Positions 15,831 through 28,224 of a stretch of 64,000 bases of DNA are shown piece by piece. Source of the stretch: Rhodamnia argentea (taxonomy: Eukaryota > Streptophyta > Magnoliopsida > Myrtales > Myrtaceae); contig NC_063156.1 of the NCBI RefSeq assembly GCF_020921035.1, positions 23,670,283 through 23,734,282 of the forward strand, in the 5' to 3' direction. The notes beneath the pieces are model-generated. The model searched no databases and was not told the DNA's origin. It saw only the letters and a program-made list of their open reading frames with translations. How positions within the stretch are numbered: position 1 is the stretch's first letter; every line of letters begins with the position of its first letter. The translations under genes were made by a program, and so were the position numbers.

Positions 15831-17350
15831 TCAGTCGGCAGTGCTCCATTCAAGAAGAACAAACGTTATGCTGCTTTCTCTCACGAACTCAACGATAGAC
15901 GACTCTTCGTATTTCCGGGTGAACGAGTTGAAGAGCTCATCTAACATCTCTTCCCCGAATTGCATTTGCTCCTTCAAGATTCCCTCCAGGGGCGCTCTCC
16001 AGGTAGAAGCCATCATTTTCCCTGTTGGAGGAGGATAGGCTTCTGCTGATTCAACTAGCTCCACCATTTTCTTGATGCTGAAACGGCCATTCCTTTCTAC
16101 TGATTCTTTCATTTCTCGGGGGGATGCATAATACATCGGCAGGTTAAACTCATCCATTTTCTCTTCACTTATAGTTCCCTACGCCAGAAAATTGAAGAAG
16201 GATACTGTCAAGGCTCATTTATTTTGCCGAAGTACGACCCCTCATTTCTAGTATACTAATGGAAATCTAGGAATATTAACAAATATTTTCGACAGCAATG
16301 AAGAGAATTGCAAGCAGGACTCAGACTAACATCATTTGTTTTACCTTCTTGACCATGTCCACAAGGCAAGATTCCAACAAATCTAAACACCTGGTGACAA
16401 AAGCTTGAGAATGAGCAATTCCGTCTGGACGGGTGATAAAGGTGAGCACCATTAGTCCACCGAGAACAACTTCTTGCGCTCTAGCACAGAGAAAAACCCC
16501 CATGTCCTCAGCGAATTTAGCTGCATATGCTTCGATGACTTCTTTGTGCGCATTGGGGTAAAATATCCTGCCTTTGTTCCAGGCTGGAGAGCTCTTGTCC
16601 TGAACTTCTTTTGGAACTCCTGAAAGCCAATGAAGAGCGAAGGAAGAGTGAACAAAGTGGAGACAGCTTTTGGGAAATAAGCGGCCATAGAAGGAACCCG
16701 GCACGCCGGCTGCATAATATCTCCGGTCAGGTGGGAGTGATCTGAAGAGGGTGTTGAAATCGTTCCCCACATGATCACTGAAGAATATTTGGAATTCCAG
16801 GATTTGAGACTCGAGTCCTAGGGATTGGCACTTCTGCTCCACTGCTTGAAGAATGCTGCTCACAGCATAGAATGTGTTAGGCCCGGCCGAGCAACCGAGA
16901 TCGGTGATGAGAAAAGCTCCAGAGGAAGAGAATGCTTTGATCTCGAGATGCTCGTCTACTGCCTCCTGGATGAGTTTGAGGGCCATGTCTATGACTATTC
17001 TCTGCAGCAAGACATAGCATTGAAGTCGGTCAATGTCATTTATGGAGCATCAGGCTTGAGCCCATTTCGAAATGGAACAAGATACTGCAGGGATGCGGTG
17101 CGACGTCACGCGTTTAGCAAGCACGAGAGAGAGAGAGAGAGAGAAGGTTCGCCACACATATTCGAAAACATACTGGTACGAGATTTCCTTTAAATTGTTG
17201 TGTTGTTTCTCGAATAGGATCGGACACAGAAAAGAAGTGAAATCATGTATCAACACAGTGTGTCTAACCTACCTGGCCAGAGGAGTTTCTGGAGTAGCTG
17301 TGAGGCCCTTCTCCACCAACCATTGGATGTCCATTTGAGGGTCCATCCAT
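15831..17350 (-). CDS. SABATH-family carboxyl methyltransferase, intact
   Basis: Transfers methyl from S-adenosylmethionine to a carboxyl (or ring nitrogen) of a small metabolite. Exons on the minus strand: 17350-17273, 17001-16345, 16178-15831, all GT-AG and phase 0, giving 360 residues, normal for the family. The N-terminus has MVGGEGPHSYSRNSSGQ, the conserved SABATH opening. SAM-binding LGCSAGPNTF is at about 61-70, the acidic/FN motif HVGNDFNTLF at 103-112, then GVPGSFYGRLFP (125-136) and SSFALHW (145-151), which line the substrate pocket, and a C-terminal cap ending in FVLLEW. An N-terminus with MVGGEGP is typical of the paraxanthine/farnesoic-acid methyltransferase-like branch rather than classic salicylate enzymes. 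The substrate cannot be assigned from sequence. No stop or frame shift seen. A short GA array lies in intron 1. Confidence 0.92.
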
Positions 17351-18355
17351 TGTTGAGGTCTTCTCTCTCTTTCTCTTCCTCTCTCGCCGTGTCTCTGTGA
17401 GTGCGAACTCATGTGACAAAAGAATGGCTGATCTACAGAGTTTATAAGGTGATGAAATTAGTGGAGGGTCAACGGTACAACTGCTAATCTGTTAACATAG
17501 AGGCAACAGTTCACTGACTTTGACTTGCAGCAATTCCAAACTTACGAGTCCTTATTTGCTGCTAGTCGATCCAGAATTTGCTGAGGAAACAACACCACCC
17601 GAGTCAACACCAGGAACACGCCAAAGAAGTTAGCAAGTCGTTGATCAAATGTAGGTCCCCAATGACTCAAATTAGTAATTCATCTGTTGTCCTTTCAATA
17701 GCCAGCTGGTTAGGTTGGTTTCCTTAGCTCGCTGTTGCGATGAAATCTGACTTAACTATAAAACAAAATTAAGAGAAAAACAGCAGAAAAGGAAATTCTT
17801 TTCATCGGCTTCTAACACATTAATCACTGAAGCCAACACTTACGAGAGCTCAAGTTTGACAATTAATTTCAGGTTATTCACATTCAGGTCAATTAAGACC
17901 GTTTCCAAAATCCCGTCCATGCAGCAAGCAGTAGTTCCCCAACCTACAAATCTTGCTTGAGAACGGGGGTGGATTGAAAAGAAAACGGCTACTTTACAGC
18001 AGTAGGACCCTAAAGTCGGTTATCAACAAAAGACTGACTCGGCAAGATCAACAGCACGGGCACCAGCAGCCGCCTTGTTCTCGCACTCTCTGCTCGTCGC
18101 CGGATCACTGTCAGCCACAATACCTGTACCAGCCTGAAGGCGAGCAACCACGGTAATTCAAACAGTAAGTTGCATATTGACCTTCCCGCATATATAAAAA
18201 TTTAACATGCTGTTGATAAATTCGGGTATTTTTATTGAGCACAGGTCCGCGTCGGATCAGCCATCAGCAAACAACCACTCCCTTGTAGCCATCAGATATC
18301 GTAAGATTAAGCACACGTCACCAATCTCAAGCCTTTACTGAGAGAAAATGACATT

Positions 18356-18665
18356 AATGGTGTTTGAACTTTAAACTCATTGTGTAATGTGATCCAATGG
18401 GACTTTTGATACATGTTCAATTTGATCCCTAAACTATATGAAAATGTTATAATGCTACCCTTGAACTTGAATTGATGGAAAGACAACATTTAACATTTTC
18501 ATATAATTCATGAACTACATTGAACATGTACCAAGAGCCTAAGAACCACATTCAACAAATTAAATGTTCAGACATTGCATTGCACATTGAGTTAAAATTC
18601 AAGAACCACATTGAATAAATAAAAAATCAAGAGATCACATTGCACATTAAACCAAAATTTATGAA
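18356..18665. mobile_element. Probable MITE-like element
   Basis: AT-rich block whose left part (AACTTTAAACTCATTGTG, AATGTGATCC) is partly mirrored on the other strand at the right end (GATCACATTGCACATTAAACC). It lies within the left SABATH duplication and is missing at the matching place in the right copy, where the flanks (near 18340 and 18670) correspond to about 30340-30370. Ends are not exact. Confidence 0.4.
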
Positions 18666-18789
18666 TCAGCATGGCCCTTGCAAATATTTGTTTATAGCTT
18701 CCAAGGTGAATTTCGAACAGATAGGCAAGATTCCCGCATTTTTTCAAAGGAAATTAACTTAAAAAATGGAGGTCAAAAGGCCATATGAT

Positions 18790-20089
18790 TTTCTTATGGT
18801 GCAATTGTGCGGGCCTTCCGGAAAACTTGTCACTCGTACCTGAGCTGTCAATACAAGCTCAGGTTGACCGATTACTTTGTTCAAGTCGAACTGGGGACGG
18901 AGTTAATGAATTGCATCCTGATTCGCGCAATGTAATGTGTTTACTCAATAGACACGGACAACGTTTTAGACAATGTTTGAAAAGGCTTTTCGCGATGACT
19001 ACTGCTCATGTGGCCTTCGTTTTTCGTCAGAATACCGTAAGCATAAGTAAAAGATCAAAAGTAACGATACCGGAAAATTTGTGATCAATGGAAGACCCTT
19101 TCGATCTTTTGTTTTTGTGAGATATAACAGGACAAATCAAAAAAGAAAAATCAAACTCACGATGAACAGGAAGAACCTTTTGAGCATCACGCGTATCTGA
19201 TCGGTGGATGCCTTTTGAAAAGTTGGAAGTCGATTTATCACATTATCAGCTTGGTAGTAATGAGACTCACGAGAGAGATATCAGAGAAGGCTAGTATTTT
19301 CATTGCTGCACCAATTCCAAATGATGGTTGACTTCTGCACTTTGCACAATAATCTCATGATCTCAGCAAAGTTATGATTCAGAAGGCTTGTATTTTTATT
19401 GCTGCACCAATTCCAGATGAGATCATGATATCTCAGTAAAGTAATGATTCAGAAGATATCATGGCAAAAGTTCAGTGAGCGCAAATGATGGTTGACTTCT
19501 GAGTTTCTTAACCGAACCACAATGAAACTGCTTCGCGTTCTCGCCTTTCTTAGCTGTACCCAAAATTGGAATCACATGGCATTTGCATACTGTGGCGGTC
19601 ACAGCGAGGCAACCACGCATTATGAACTTCTTACAGACATAGCATGTGCAGGGCGGCCTCTCAACCTCCCTTCACGAAGTGCTTTTATCAAAGATTGTTG
19701 CTTCAACATCTGCCCACGTCAGCATGATGGCAAACCATGTATCACCATATAAAATCCAGTTCGCCTAAACTCTGCATACACTCATAACGGCATCCACTAT
19801 TAAAGCGGAAGCTTTCCAGAGAGAACACGTTCTGGGTTGGTTCTTTCCATTTGACAAAACAGGCCGCACGTTCTGTTTTGTTGCGTCTTGATGTAGGTAG
19901 CTTTTAAGTTAGTGCGCAAAGTAAGAATGGATCTGTTCAGCAACTTTAGAATATTGAGTATCCGTACCTACGCTTCAATACAAGCACAAATTGACCAAGT
20001 ACTTTGTTCAAGTCGAACTCAGGGACGGAGTTAATGAATTGCACCATGATTCGTGCAATGTGATGTACTTACTCAATAGACACGGACAA
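18790..20089. repeat. Repeated non-coding modules flanking the copia insertion
   Basis: TACTTTGTTCAAGTCGAACT...GACACGGACAA occurs at 18870-18961 and again at 19999-20089. The sequence at 19670-19960 (AAAGATTGTTGCTTCAAC onward) also matches 15095-15330, so this interval is built from duplicated pieces of the SABATH neighbourhood. No gene is seen. Confidence 0.6.
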
Positions 20090-20937
20090 TGTCAAATTAT
20101 ATCTCGAGTTTGAGCCCGAAATCCGACTAACTTAAAGATTTGTTTGTAATGTGTTGTAGAAAATAAGCATTCACTCCCTAACCGGTTTGACCGATCAAGA
20201 TATGTTTTCTTTATAGGAAAATGCTTACTTAAAAGTATGACAGTACTATCGGTTATTTCTAGCCATTTATCAACACACCATTACGTCATGTTTTGCGTAA
20301 AGCATTCATTAATTTAGAACATTATGAGGTCAAAAATAATGATAGATCTTGTCGATTGTCGGGCTAACGGCTTCCTTCTTTATATGGCCTGCAGTGGACA
20401 ACTTGTGTAGAATTGATATTGGGCGCTACAGGACAAAAGGCGCACACCTATATTTTATAGTATTATATTATTTGTGAGCCCAAGACTTAAAAAGGAAAGG
20501 GACATAAAAGCTTAGGGTTTGCCATTGTTTTTTTTTAAAGCCTGCACACCCGTACAAAAGAAAGAAAAAAAGTGCCTTCGTGGCTTTTCTCTTTTGGCAG
20601 ACGGGCCACTCAACAAACAGAACAGCCTGAAAAATGGGCTTAAACATACTGCAATTTGATGACGTGAGTTCTACATTATATTGAGTTGTTTCATTTGTAA
20701 ATACTTTAAATTTGGCTGCAATTTAGATGTGAAAAATACTCAAGCATGTAAGCGATTATAATTTTAATAATCTGATTATAGTGGATTATTTATTATTGAC
20801 TCTCTCTCGAGATATAGGTATCAACTTCAGACTAAACCATATAAATCTCTGGTATCCTTTATCATTCTTTATTTGTTTCTCTAATAATTTCACATTGGCT
20901 TAATTTATAAGATCCGGTTAGTGGCGTTAATTTTACA
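20090..20937 (+). repeat. 5' LTR of copia element
   Basis: Begins TGTCAAATTATATCTC and ends TTTTACA. It is followed by a primer-binding-like ATATCAGAGCTTAGG at 20946, the common plant copia initiator-Met tRNA type. It matches the truncated 3' LTR from its start to about position 20640. Confidence 0.75.
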
Positions 20938-21730
20938 ATAATTTATATCAGAGCTTAGGATCGGACTTTCTGGATTGTGATTTGAGCCTTTTGCTTGTCT
21001 GATTATTGTCTGGATATTCGGTTGTTGCAATTATGTGTGGAGCGAAAGTAGAAATTGAAAAGTTTAACGGGAGGAACAACTTTGAGTTATGGAGCCTCAA
21101 GATGTAGGTGTTACTAATAACTCAAGGTTGTGCTATAGCGTTGGAGAACAAAGTTAAGTTTTCCCAAAATAATGTGAGATACCGAAAATGGCATGCTAAT
21201 AAAGAAGACAAGAAGTATAATCTTGTTGAACTTATCGGATGAGGTATTAATAGAGGTAGCCGAGGAGAAGGATATCGTAGCGTTATGGGCAAAACTCAAG
21301 CACTCTATATAACGAAGGGTTTGAACAACCATTTATATATATTGAAGAGGATGTTTCGGTTCAAATATACTGAAAGTATGTCTATCAGAGCCTACCTAGA
21401 TGAGTTTAATAAACTTATGATGGATTTAAAGAACGGCGGCAAGATGTTAAGATTTAGTGCGCAATCATAACGAAATAGAGCATAAAAACAAGAAAAAACT
21501 AGGTTTACATCTAGCAAAGAATTCTACTATAATTAGCACCTCGCACCTTTTTATTATATATCTCAATCACAAGAGAAAAATATAATCTATAGCAGTAGCT
21601 ATTCATGGGTCCCTCGTGCTTTTTTGTTGATGGGGAGTGTGAATGTTAGCCCCAGCCCCTCGATCCTCCTACTCTGATATCACATTATAAGGACCCGGCC
21701 CCTTTATCCTCCTACTCTGATACCAACTCG

Positions 21731-23413
21731 TGAGAGGCCATCCTTATTCCCACTTCCTAATTGCATTCTGCTTTAATATTAAAATACGTAATTTATAGGC
21801 GCGTGCGAAAGATTGAAAGAAAATACAAGTGTATGTCAAAAACGAGAAGGCGGGTACAACGCTTAAGGGTAATACTTTTTCATAGGGTTCATTAACCGGT
21901 AGGAGGCATACACATCAATTAATTTCATATGTATATGCATACGGTCAAATAGCTAGCTAATTACAATATCCATTTTAACTATAACTACACTCCATCCATA
22001 GACACAATTCACTAGCCGACAGCCCCACTTTCATGCCTTTCCATCGTCTTTACTCCTCGCCGCTATCTTTACCGGCTAGCTAATCTGAAAGAGGTTTAGA
22101 ACAACAAGGGTTAATCGAAGCTAGCAAGTAAAACATCTAGCCTAACGACTAAACTAACCAATTCATCATTTATTCAGGCAAAATCAAACAATCCACACAC
22201 GCCGTAAAACACACACAACGAGGACAACAACAAAATGTCCAATTCTCTTTTTGAGGCTCTCGGCCAAACCATATCATCCCTCAGCATATCACATCATTTT
22301 AACTACAACCGCTTCGAACATCCTACAATATCAATTTACTGGGACCATTACACTTAAGTCCCGACCTTGGACTTAACACGCTAGCATCGAAAAGCGTGGT
22401 TCCTTTGTAAGGCTCCTAGATCGTCCACCCCCATGTTCACCACCACGCCCATTTCATCCCATTCCAACGACAATCGCAACGATCAACCCTCGAATATTCA
22501 TTACCCACAAACTATAGTAGTCCATTCAATCCTTAAGCTCACAAACGGTGCAAAAATTGCAAAAATTACCCTTTATAGTTCACAGCCAAGTACCCACCCA
22601 TGGGTTCCAAGTCCAATTCACTTCAAACCAGCAACAGCCACCAATCAACTCCCATATCTCGACTACCCATGACCCAAGGATGCAACATCAAGTGACGGAT
22701 CGTTCGTCTAATGGCATTTCCTTCTATGCACGCAAAACTCCCTCGATCTATACCCATTTTCAAAACAATATAAATCACCCCAACGAATGAAAATTGGAAA
22801 GGTTAGTGGTTCGGGTAGAAGAGTTACTTGCCTTAGGATCATGGATGAAGAAGAACGAAGCATGAATCGCGCCAAACAAACAGTGGGTCTCCTCCTTCAG
22901 CTTCGGGTTTGCTCAAATTCACCGAATTTCATTAACTTCTTGGACGGTCAGTCCTTAGATCCAAGTTGACCATGATCTTACGGTCGCGTAGAAAAAAATA
23001 GAGCTGGATTCGCCTTCCGAACGAGCTCAAACCAACACTTTCTTCTTGGGCAACGCTGGAGGGATGAGAGAGAGAGTTTGGAATAAGGGGCTCTCGGGAA
23101 AAAGAGAGGAAGAGGGTGATAATGAGAAGAGAGAGACAAGTGAGGGGTTTATATAGAGGGGGTGGGGTTGGGTCGGTTTAAGAGGACTTCGCGGTTTAAT
23201 CCCGAATCGGTTTTAAATCGCACCAACTTCGTACATTAACCAATCAAACAATCACTAACGGTCCGAAATTTTCATGCCCAACTATACCATTAACTTAATT
23301 CATCCATGCATCAGTTAGAATCCCCTCTAAAAGTCATCCATTTAATAATAATTCGAATATGATAAACATTAATCCACTTGTTAATCCAATTGGCGGAAAT
23401 TCAGGTCGTCACA
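21731..23413 (-). mobile_element. Reverse-oriented LTR nested in the copia gag
   Basis: Read on the minus strand it starts TGTGACGACCTGAATTTCC (23413 down) and ends CTCTCA at 21731, followed after four bases by TTGGTATCAGAGTAGG, a primer-binding-type sequence. That makes it the 5' LTR of a second retrotransposon, with a short internal piece continuing to about 21440. The primer-binding segment is itself duplicated (21668-21686 and 21708-21726). It splits the copia gag region. No coding domain of the inserted element remains. Confidence 0.6.
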
Positions 23414-26400
23414 ATGAACCACACCCCAACAGTGAAACACCGACATGATGTTGTTAGCTTCTTTAGTAGAGTCATGGGAGCACTTTGCTGATCATTGCAA
23501 TATGGGCGTACTACGATTACTTGAAAAGAGATAAAGTCCGCTTTGTTCTATAAGGAGTGGCAAAGAAAGTTACGAGATGACAGTTTAGCGTAGAATATAG
23601 TGCGGGAACTAGTGATTCGAGGTAGAGATCGGTGTGGGGTGTCTAGTAGTAGCAAGCATAAAAGCGGGTCAAAGTCACCCCATAAAAAGTCCAAAGGACA
23701 CATGAAGTGCTTTAAGTATCATTAGGAGGGGCACATCATGACAGATTTTCCTAAACTAAGAACCATAGGTGACAAGTAGAATGCGACAAGCAATGTGGAA
23801 AATGTTGTCGAGGAGTCCACCAATGATGCAAAGGTTGTTTTATGTGTGACTAAACGTTTGTCAAGAGATGAATTGGTGCTAGATTCGGGATGTTCTTATC
23901 ATACGATTCCCCATAGGAACCGATTCACTACTTACCAAACTGCAGATGGTGGTAGAACTCTGATGGGAAATAACATAGCCCGAAAGGTTGTGGGGTTAGT
24001 GATAGTTCGAATTCGGATGCACGATGAGGAGGTGTGCACATTGACAGATGTGAAGCATGTACCGAAGCTTAAGAAAAACTTATTTCTCTAGGCACACTCG
24101 ATGATATCATGTATAAATACATTGCTGAAAAGTGAGTACTAAAGATTTCTTGAAGTGCCATGACCATGGGAGAAAGTGAATACTCTCTATCATCTACTTA
24201 TAGAGACCGTGACGAGAGCTACTGCGGTTTCATCGGGTGAGCCAGATTCTAACTTGAATCAATTATGGCATGTGCGGTTGAGGCACATGACCAAGGCAGG
24301 TATGATAATGCTAAGTGAGAGGTGGTTATCAAAGGGTCATATGATTAGGAAGTTAGACTTATGAGAGGACTGTACCTTTGGGAAGCGGCGCTGAATTAAC
24401 TTTACTACAGCCATTCATTCGACTAAATAACTAGTTGAGTACATTCATTCGGACATCTAGGCCCATCTCCGGTTCCTTCGAAGGAAGGTGCTCGATATAT
24501 GCTGATGTTGTACTTCCCGAAGAAGAAATTTGATGTGTTTGATCGGTTTAAGAAATTTAAGGTATTAATTAAGAAGCAATCGGATAAACGGATCAAATGC
24601 TTGAGAACCGATAACGGCATGGAGTTTTATGGTAAAGGTTTTACTGAGTTTTACCAGAGAGAATGGATTGTGAGACACCACACAATATTCGGGGATACTA
24701 CAGCAAAAAGGCATTGAGGAACGGAAAAACAAAACTTTACTTGAGCGCGCTTGGAGCATGCTTTCGCTTTTTGGAATAGGCAAGAAATTTTTTGCCAAAG
24801 TACTGAATATGGATTATTACTTGGTTAATCAATCTCCATTATCTACTATAGAGTGGAAGACTCTTGAGGAAGTATGGTCACTAAACTTTATGATTACTCT
24901 GGATAACGAATATTTGGATGTCTTGCTTATGTCATGTGAGTAATGGTAAGCTTGAGCCCAGGGTAAAGAAGTGAATATTTCTGGGTTATGCACATGGAGT
25001 GAAAGGCTACCGGTTGTGGTGCACTAATCTCAAATCACTCGATTTTCTAATCAGTAGAGACATGATCTTCGACGAGACCGCAATGCTTTGGTAGGGGAGT
25101 CCTAAGACACTACCAACAGAGCGGACGGATCATGGTATTAGTAGTGAGATGGAGCTTCGGGTGGTGACTCCGGAGATCTCGGAGGTAGCAGAGGTTGAGA
25201 TTGCAGATTAAGCCGTAGTTTCTAAAATGGGTGATATTAGAGAACTAGCATAGGCCGCAACACAATATAGTCGCAGACAAATAGAAAAGGAAAATTAAAT
25301 CACTAATATGTTATGGTTATATAGATATTGCTTATGCTTTCACTGTAAGTGACGAGGTAGAGATATATGAGCCTTCGTCTTACCTTAAAGCGGTTGCTAG
25401 TAGCAAGTCGTTATAGTGGCTAGGGGTTATGAGTGAAGAGATAGAATCACTCTATCGAAATCGGACATAAGAGCTGGTCAAGGTACCCAAGAGCCAAAAG
25501 ATTATTAGAAGTAAATGGGTCCGCAACGAAAAGAGGGTATTCCCGATGTTGAGGCGGCCGGATATAAAGCAAAACTTGTTGCAAAAGGGTATACAAAGCG
25601 AGAGGGCATTAACTACAACGAGGCATTCTTCTATGGTAAGACATATTTCTATTCGTATACTACTAGCCTTAGTTATTGCATAGGATCCCGAGCTGAAGTA
25701 GCTAGATGTGAAATCAACGTATTCTTCACGGAGAATTGAAGGAGCAGATTTACATGAGGCAACCGGAAGGATTTTCTATTCCGAGTAAAGAAGACTATGT
25801 TTGCTTACCAAAGAAATCTTTGTATGGTCTAAAACAATCTCCTAGACGGTGGTGTAAGCCTTTTGATGCTCTCATGGCTAGTAAGTACTATCCGAAAAAT
25901 CAGATGGATAGATATGTTTACTTTAGGAGATTGAAGGATGAGTCTTTGATATATTTATTATTATATATTAATGATATGTTTGTAGCAACGAAGAGGCAAT
26001 TGAGTGCAGAGTTTGAGATTAAAGATTTTGGTGTTGTAAAGCAAATATTGCGTATGGAGATTTTTCGGGATAGAACTGCAGAAGTATTACATCTGTCTCA
26101 AAAAAGTATATTGAGAAGATTATTGCACGCTTTAATATGCGATCGGCTAAATCTATGAGTACACCTTTAGCGAAGCACTTTAAACAAATTGATAAGTTAC
26201 TACTGCAGATTGAGGAAGAGGAGGAGGAGGAGGAGGAGCATATGTCACATGTTCTTTATTCTAGTGTAGTGGATAGTATTATGTATCTTATGATATGCAT
26301 TGAGCCTAATATTTCACAAGCTGTTAGCGTTATTAGTCGTTATATGAAGCATTCTGGTAAAACTCATTAGGAAGCTGTGAAGTGGATCTCAAATATATAA

Positions 26401-26964
26401 AGGGGACAGCAGACATTTGTATAGTGTATTGAAGGGATGGCAATGACAGTGAGACCACACATTATGTGGATTCGAATCATGCAGGTGTCTTGGATAAGTG
26501 TAAGTCTCTAGCAGGGTACGTGTTTATGCTAGTAGGTGGTGTAGTTAGTTGGAGGGCGTCCTTACAGGACCACGTTGCCTTGTCATCAACTAAGGTAAAG
26601 TACATAACATTGACCTTTATAGCGAAAGACGCGGTATTGCTAAAGGGTTTGGTCTTGGACTCGGGTTAGAACAAAAAAGTGTTGATATACCTTGTGACAA
26701 TCAAGGTGCAATATATCCGACATATAATCCGGTTTATCACGAGCGAAAAAGCATATCGGTAACAAATACTATTTCATATCTTAACGAAAATTGTGAAGAA
26801 GATAGCGACAGCAGAGAGCGCAGCGGACATAATGACTAAGCAAGTTCATTTGGTGAAGCTCGGGCGCATTTGTAAAGAGTGAGCGCCCGTGAGAGGCGTT
26901 GGTAGAGCAGTATGGATGATGAGTATTATGACTTGGCTTCAAACGTCGAGTTAAGGTGGAGAAT

Positions 26965-27345
26965 TGTTAAACTATGTCTCAAATTTGAGAATAGAACTCG
27001 ACTAACTAAAAGATTTGTTTGTATTCTGTTGGAGAAGATAAGCATTAACTCCTTAACCGGTTTGACCGATGAAGATATGTTTCCTTCATTAGGCGCGTAG
27101 TGGATGACTAATGCAAAATGGATATTGGGCGCTACAGGGACAAAAAGGGGGGGAAATATATTTTATGATATTACACTATTCATTTGGCCAAGGAGTTAAA
27201 AAGGAAAGAAACATAAAATCTTAGGATTTGCCTCCTTCTTTTTTTCCAAGCCTGCACAGTCGTACAGAAAAGAAAGAACAGAAAAAAAGAGGCTTCGTGG
27301 CTTTTCTCTTTTGGCAGGCGCGCAGCTCAACAAACAAAACAGCCT
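26965..27345 (+). repeat. Truncated 3' LTR of copia element
   Basis: Starts TGTTAAACTATGTCTC directly after a purine-rich tract (AAGGTGGAGAAT) and follows the 5' LTR as far as ACAGCCTGAA. After that the sequence is unrelated. About 290 bases of LTR end are lost. Confidence 0.75.
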
Positions 27346-27420
27346 GAAGAGAGACTCCGTACAAGAAGGTACAAAAGAAAAATTACAATCGTCGGGTTGC
27401 TCTTTAATTCGACAAGAACA

Positions 27421-27650
27421 GGCATGTGGCTGAACATTCTAGCATGCTATAAGAAGGTATCCTTACAATCAATGAGTCCAAGCACACAAACATGCCTCAA
27501 TTCCATATCTCTCCACCAAGCTACTCTCATTTGCTTGACTGTTTTCTCCTAGCAAACTGAATTTTGTGAACCCAAAAGACTGCTCTGTCTTTCTCTACTG
27601 TTAAAAATTGGCATGGAAGCTGCTACATCAAGATATAACAAGGAAATGAA
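27421..27650 (+). repeat. Dispersed repeat, copy also inside eRF3 intron
   Basis: GGCATGTGGCTGAACATTC..TATAAGAAGGTA and the right part AAAATTGGCATGGAAGCTGC match 33951-34020 and 34346-34378 in the eRF3 gene, with different middle parts. Non-coding. Confidence 0.6.
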
Positions 27651-28224
27651 GCAACAATGATTAAATGCTTAATGTGCACTCAGTTGAAATTTTCCTTACG
27701 ATGTTCCCTAGACGTTGATGGTGAAAAGACTGGTTGCATCTGCAGATAGGTTCTTTAAAAAATATGCTATGTTTTTCTTGGCTAATGAGGAAATAAACTT
27801 CAGACGAGTAAAATTCCAGACCCATGAAATACCCACTAACTGCTTGGTCAAATGAACATGTGAGCCAAAGCCCGGAAGGGTGGCCCGGACATGGAATTGT
27901 TTGCACTTGGTTGTGTTAGTGTTGACCGCAACCTCTTTTGTGGTCTTATTACTTCAGACTAACTGCAGTGTGGATTCAATCAAGGAGTCATAATTCGATA
28001 AGAAGAAGATGAGATATTGATTACTCATTCATAACCAGGAGTTAATACTCAGTGAAGCTGCTGCAAAGTAAAGCCTTAAGTTCCATTTTGAAGAAAGTAC
28101 AAACGAGTGTTCAGAAATCGGATTATCATCACTGACATATACCTGCTGCGCTTATTGGACTTCAAAGGAGCTCCCGGTGAAGAATGAAGCTCGATTTTTT
28201 GCATCTTGCTAGACCAGCTTTCCC

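Larger units (their letters stand above)
15640..18990. repeat. Segmental duplication, left copy (SABATH block)
   Basis: Direct duplicate of about 27660-31170. Matching anchors: AATGTGCACTCAGTTG (15651 and 27670), the whole SABATH gene, promoter string TATAAGGTGATGAAAT (17442 and 30091), and AATGTAATGTG with ATGTTTGAAAA at the right end (18930-18980 and 31073-31130). Insertions and deletions between the copies are described separately. Confidence 0.8.
20090..27345 (+). mobile_element. Ty1-copia LTR retrotransposon, dead, 3' LTR truncated
   Basis: Domain order gag - protease - integrase - reverse transcriptase - RNase H, the copia order, all on the plus strand and broken by stops. Visible pieces: gag near 21030-21430 (EKFNGRNNFELW) continuing after a nested insertion at about 23440; protease LDSGCSYHT at about 23879; HxxxH pre-integrase region near 24265; integrase TDNGMEF near 24608; reverse transcriptase YGLKQSPRRW near 25822; the catalytic YxDD position reads YINDM near 25963; RNase H region 26466-26669. 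The element is inserted in a copy of the local repeat module just after GACACGGACAA. The right LTR ends early, so no target duplication can be seen. Confidence 0.88.

Noticed and set aside
17272..17334. Alternative SABATH start in another frame of exon 1
   Set aside because: That frame gives no SABATH motif and ends out of phase with exon 2; the 17350 start reads the conserved GGEGPxSY and joins in phase.
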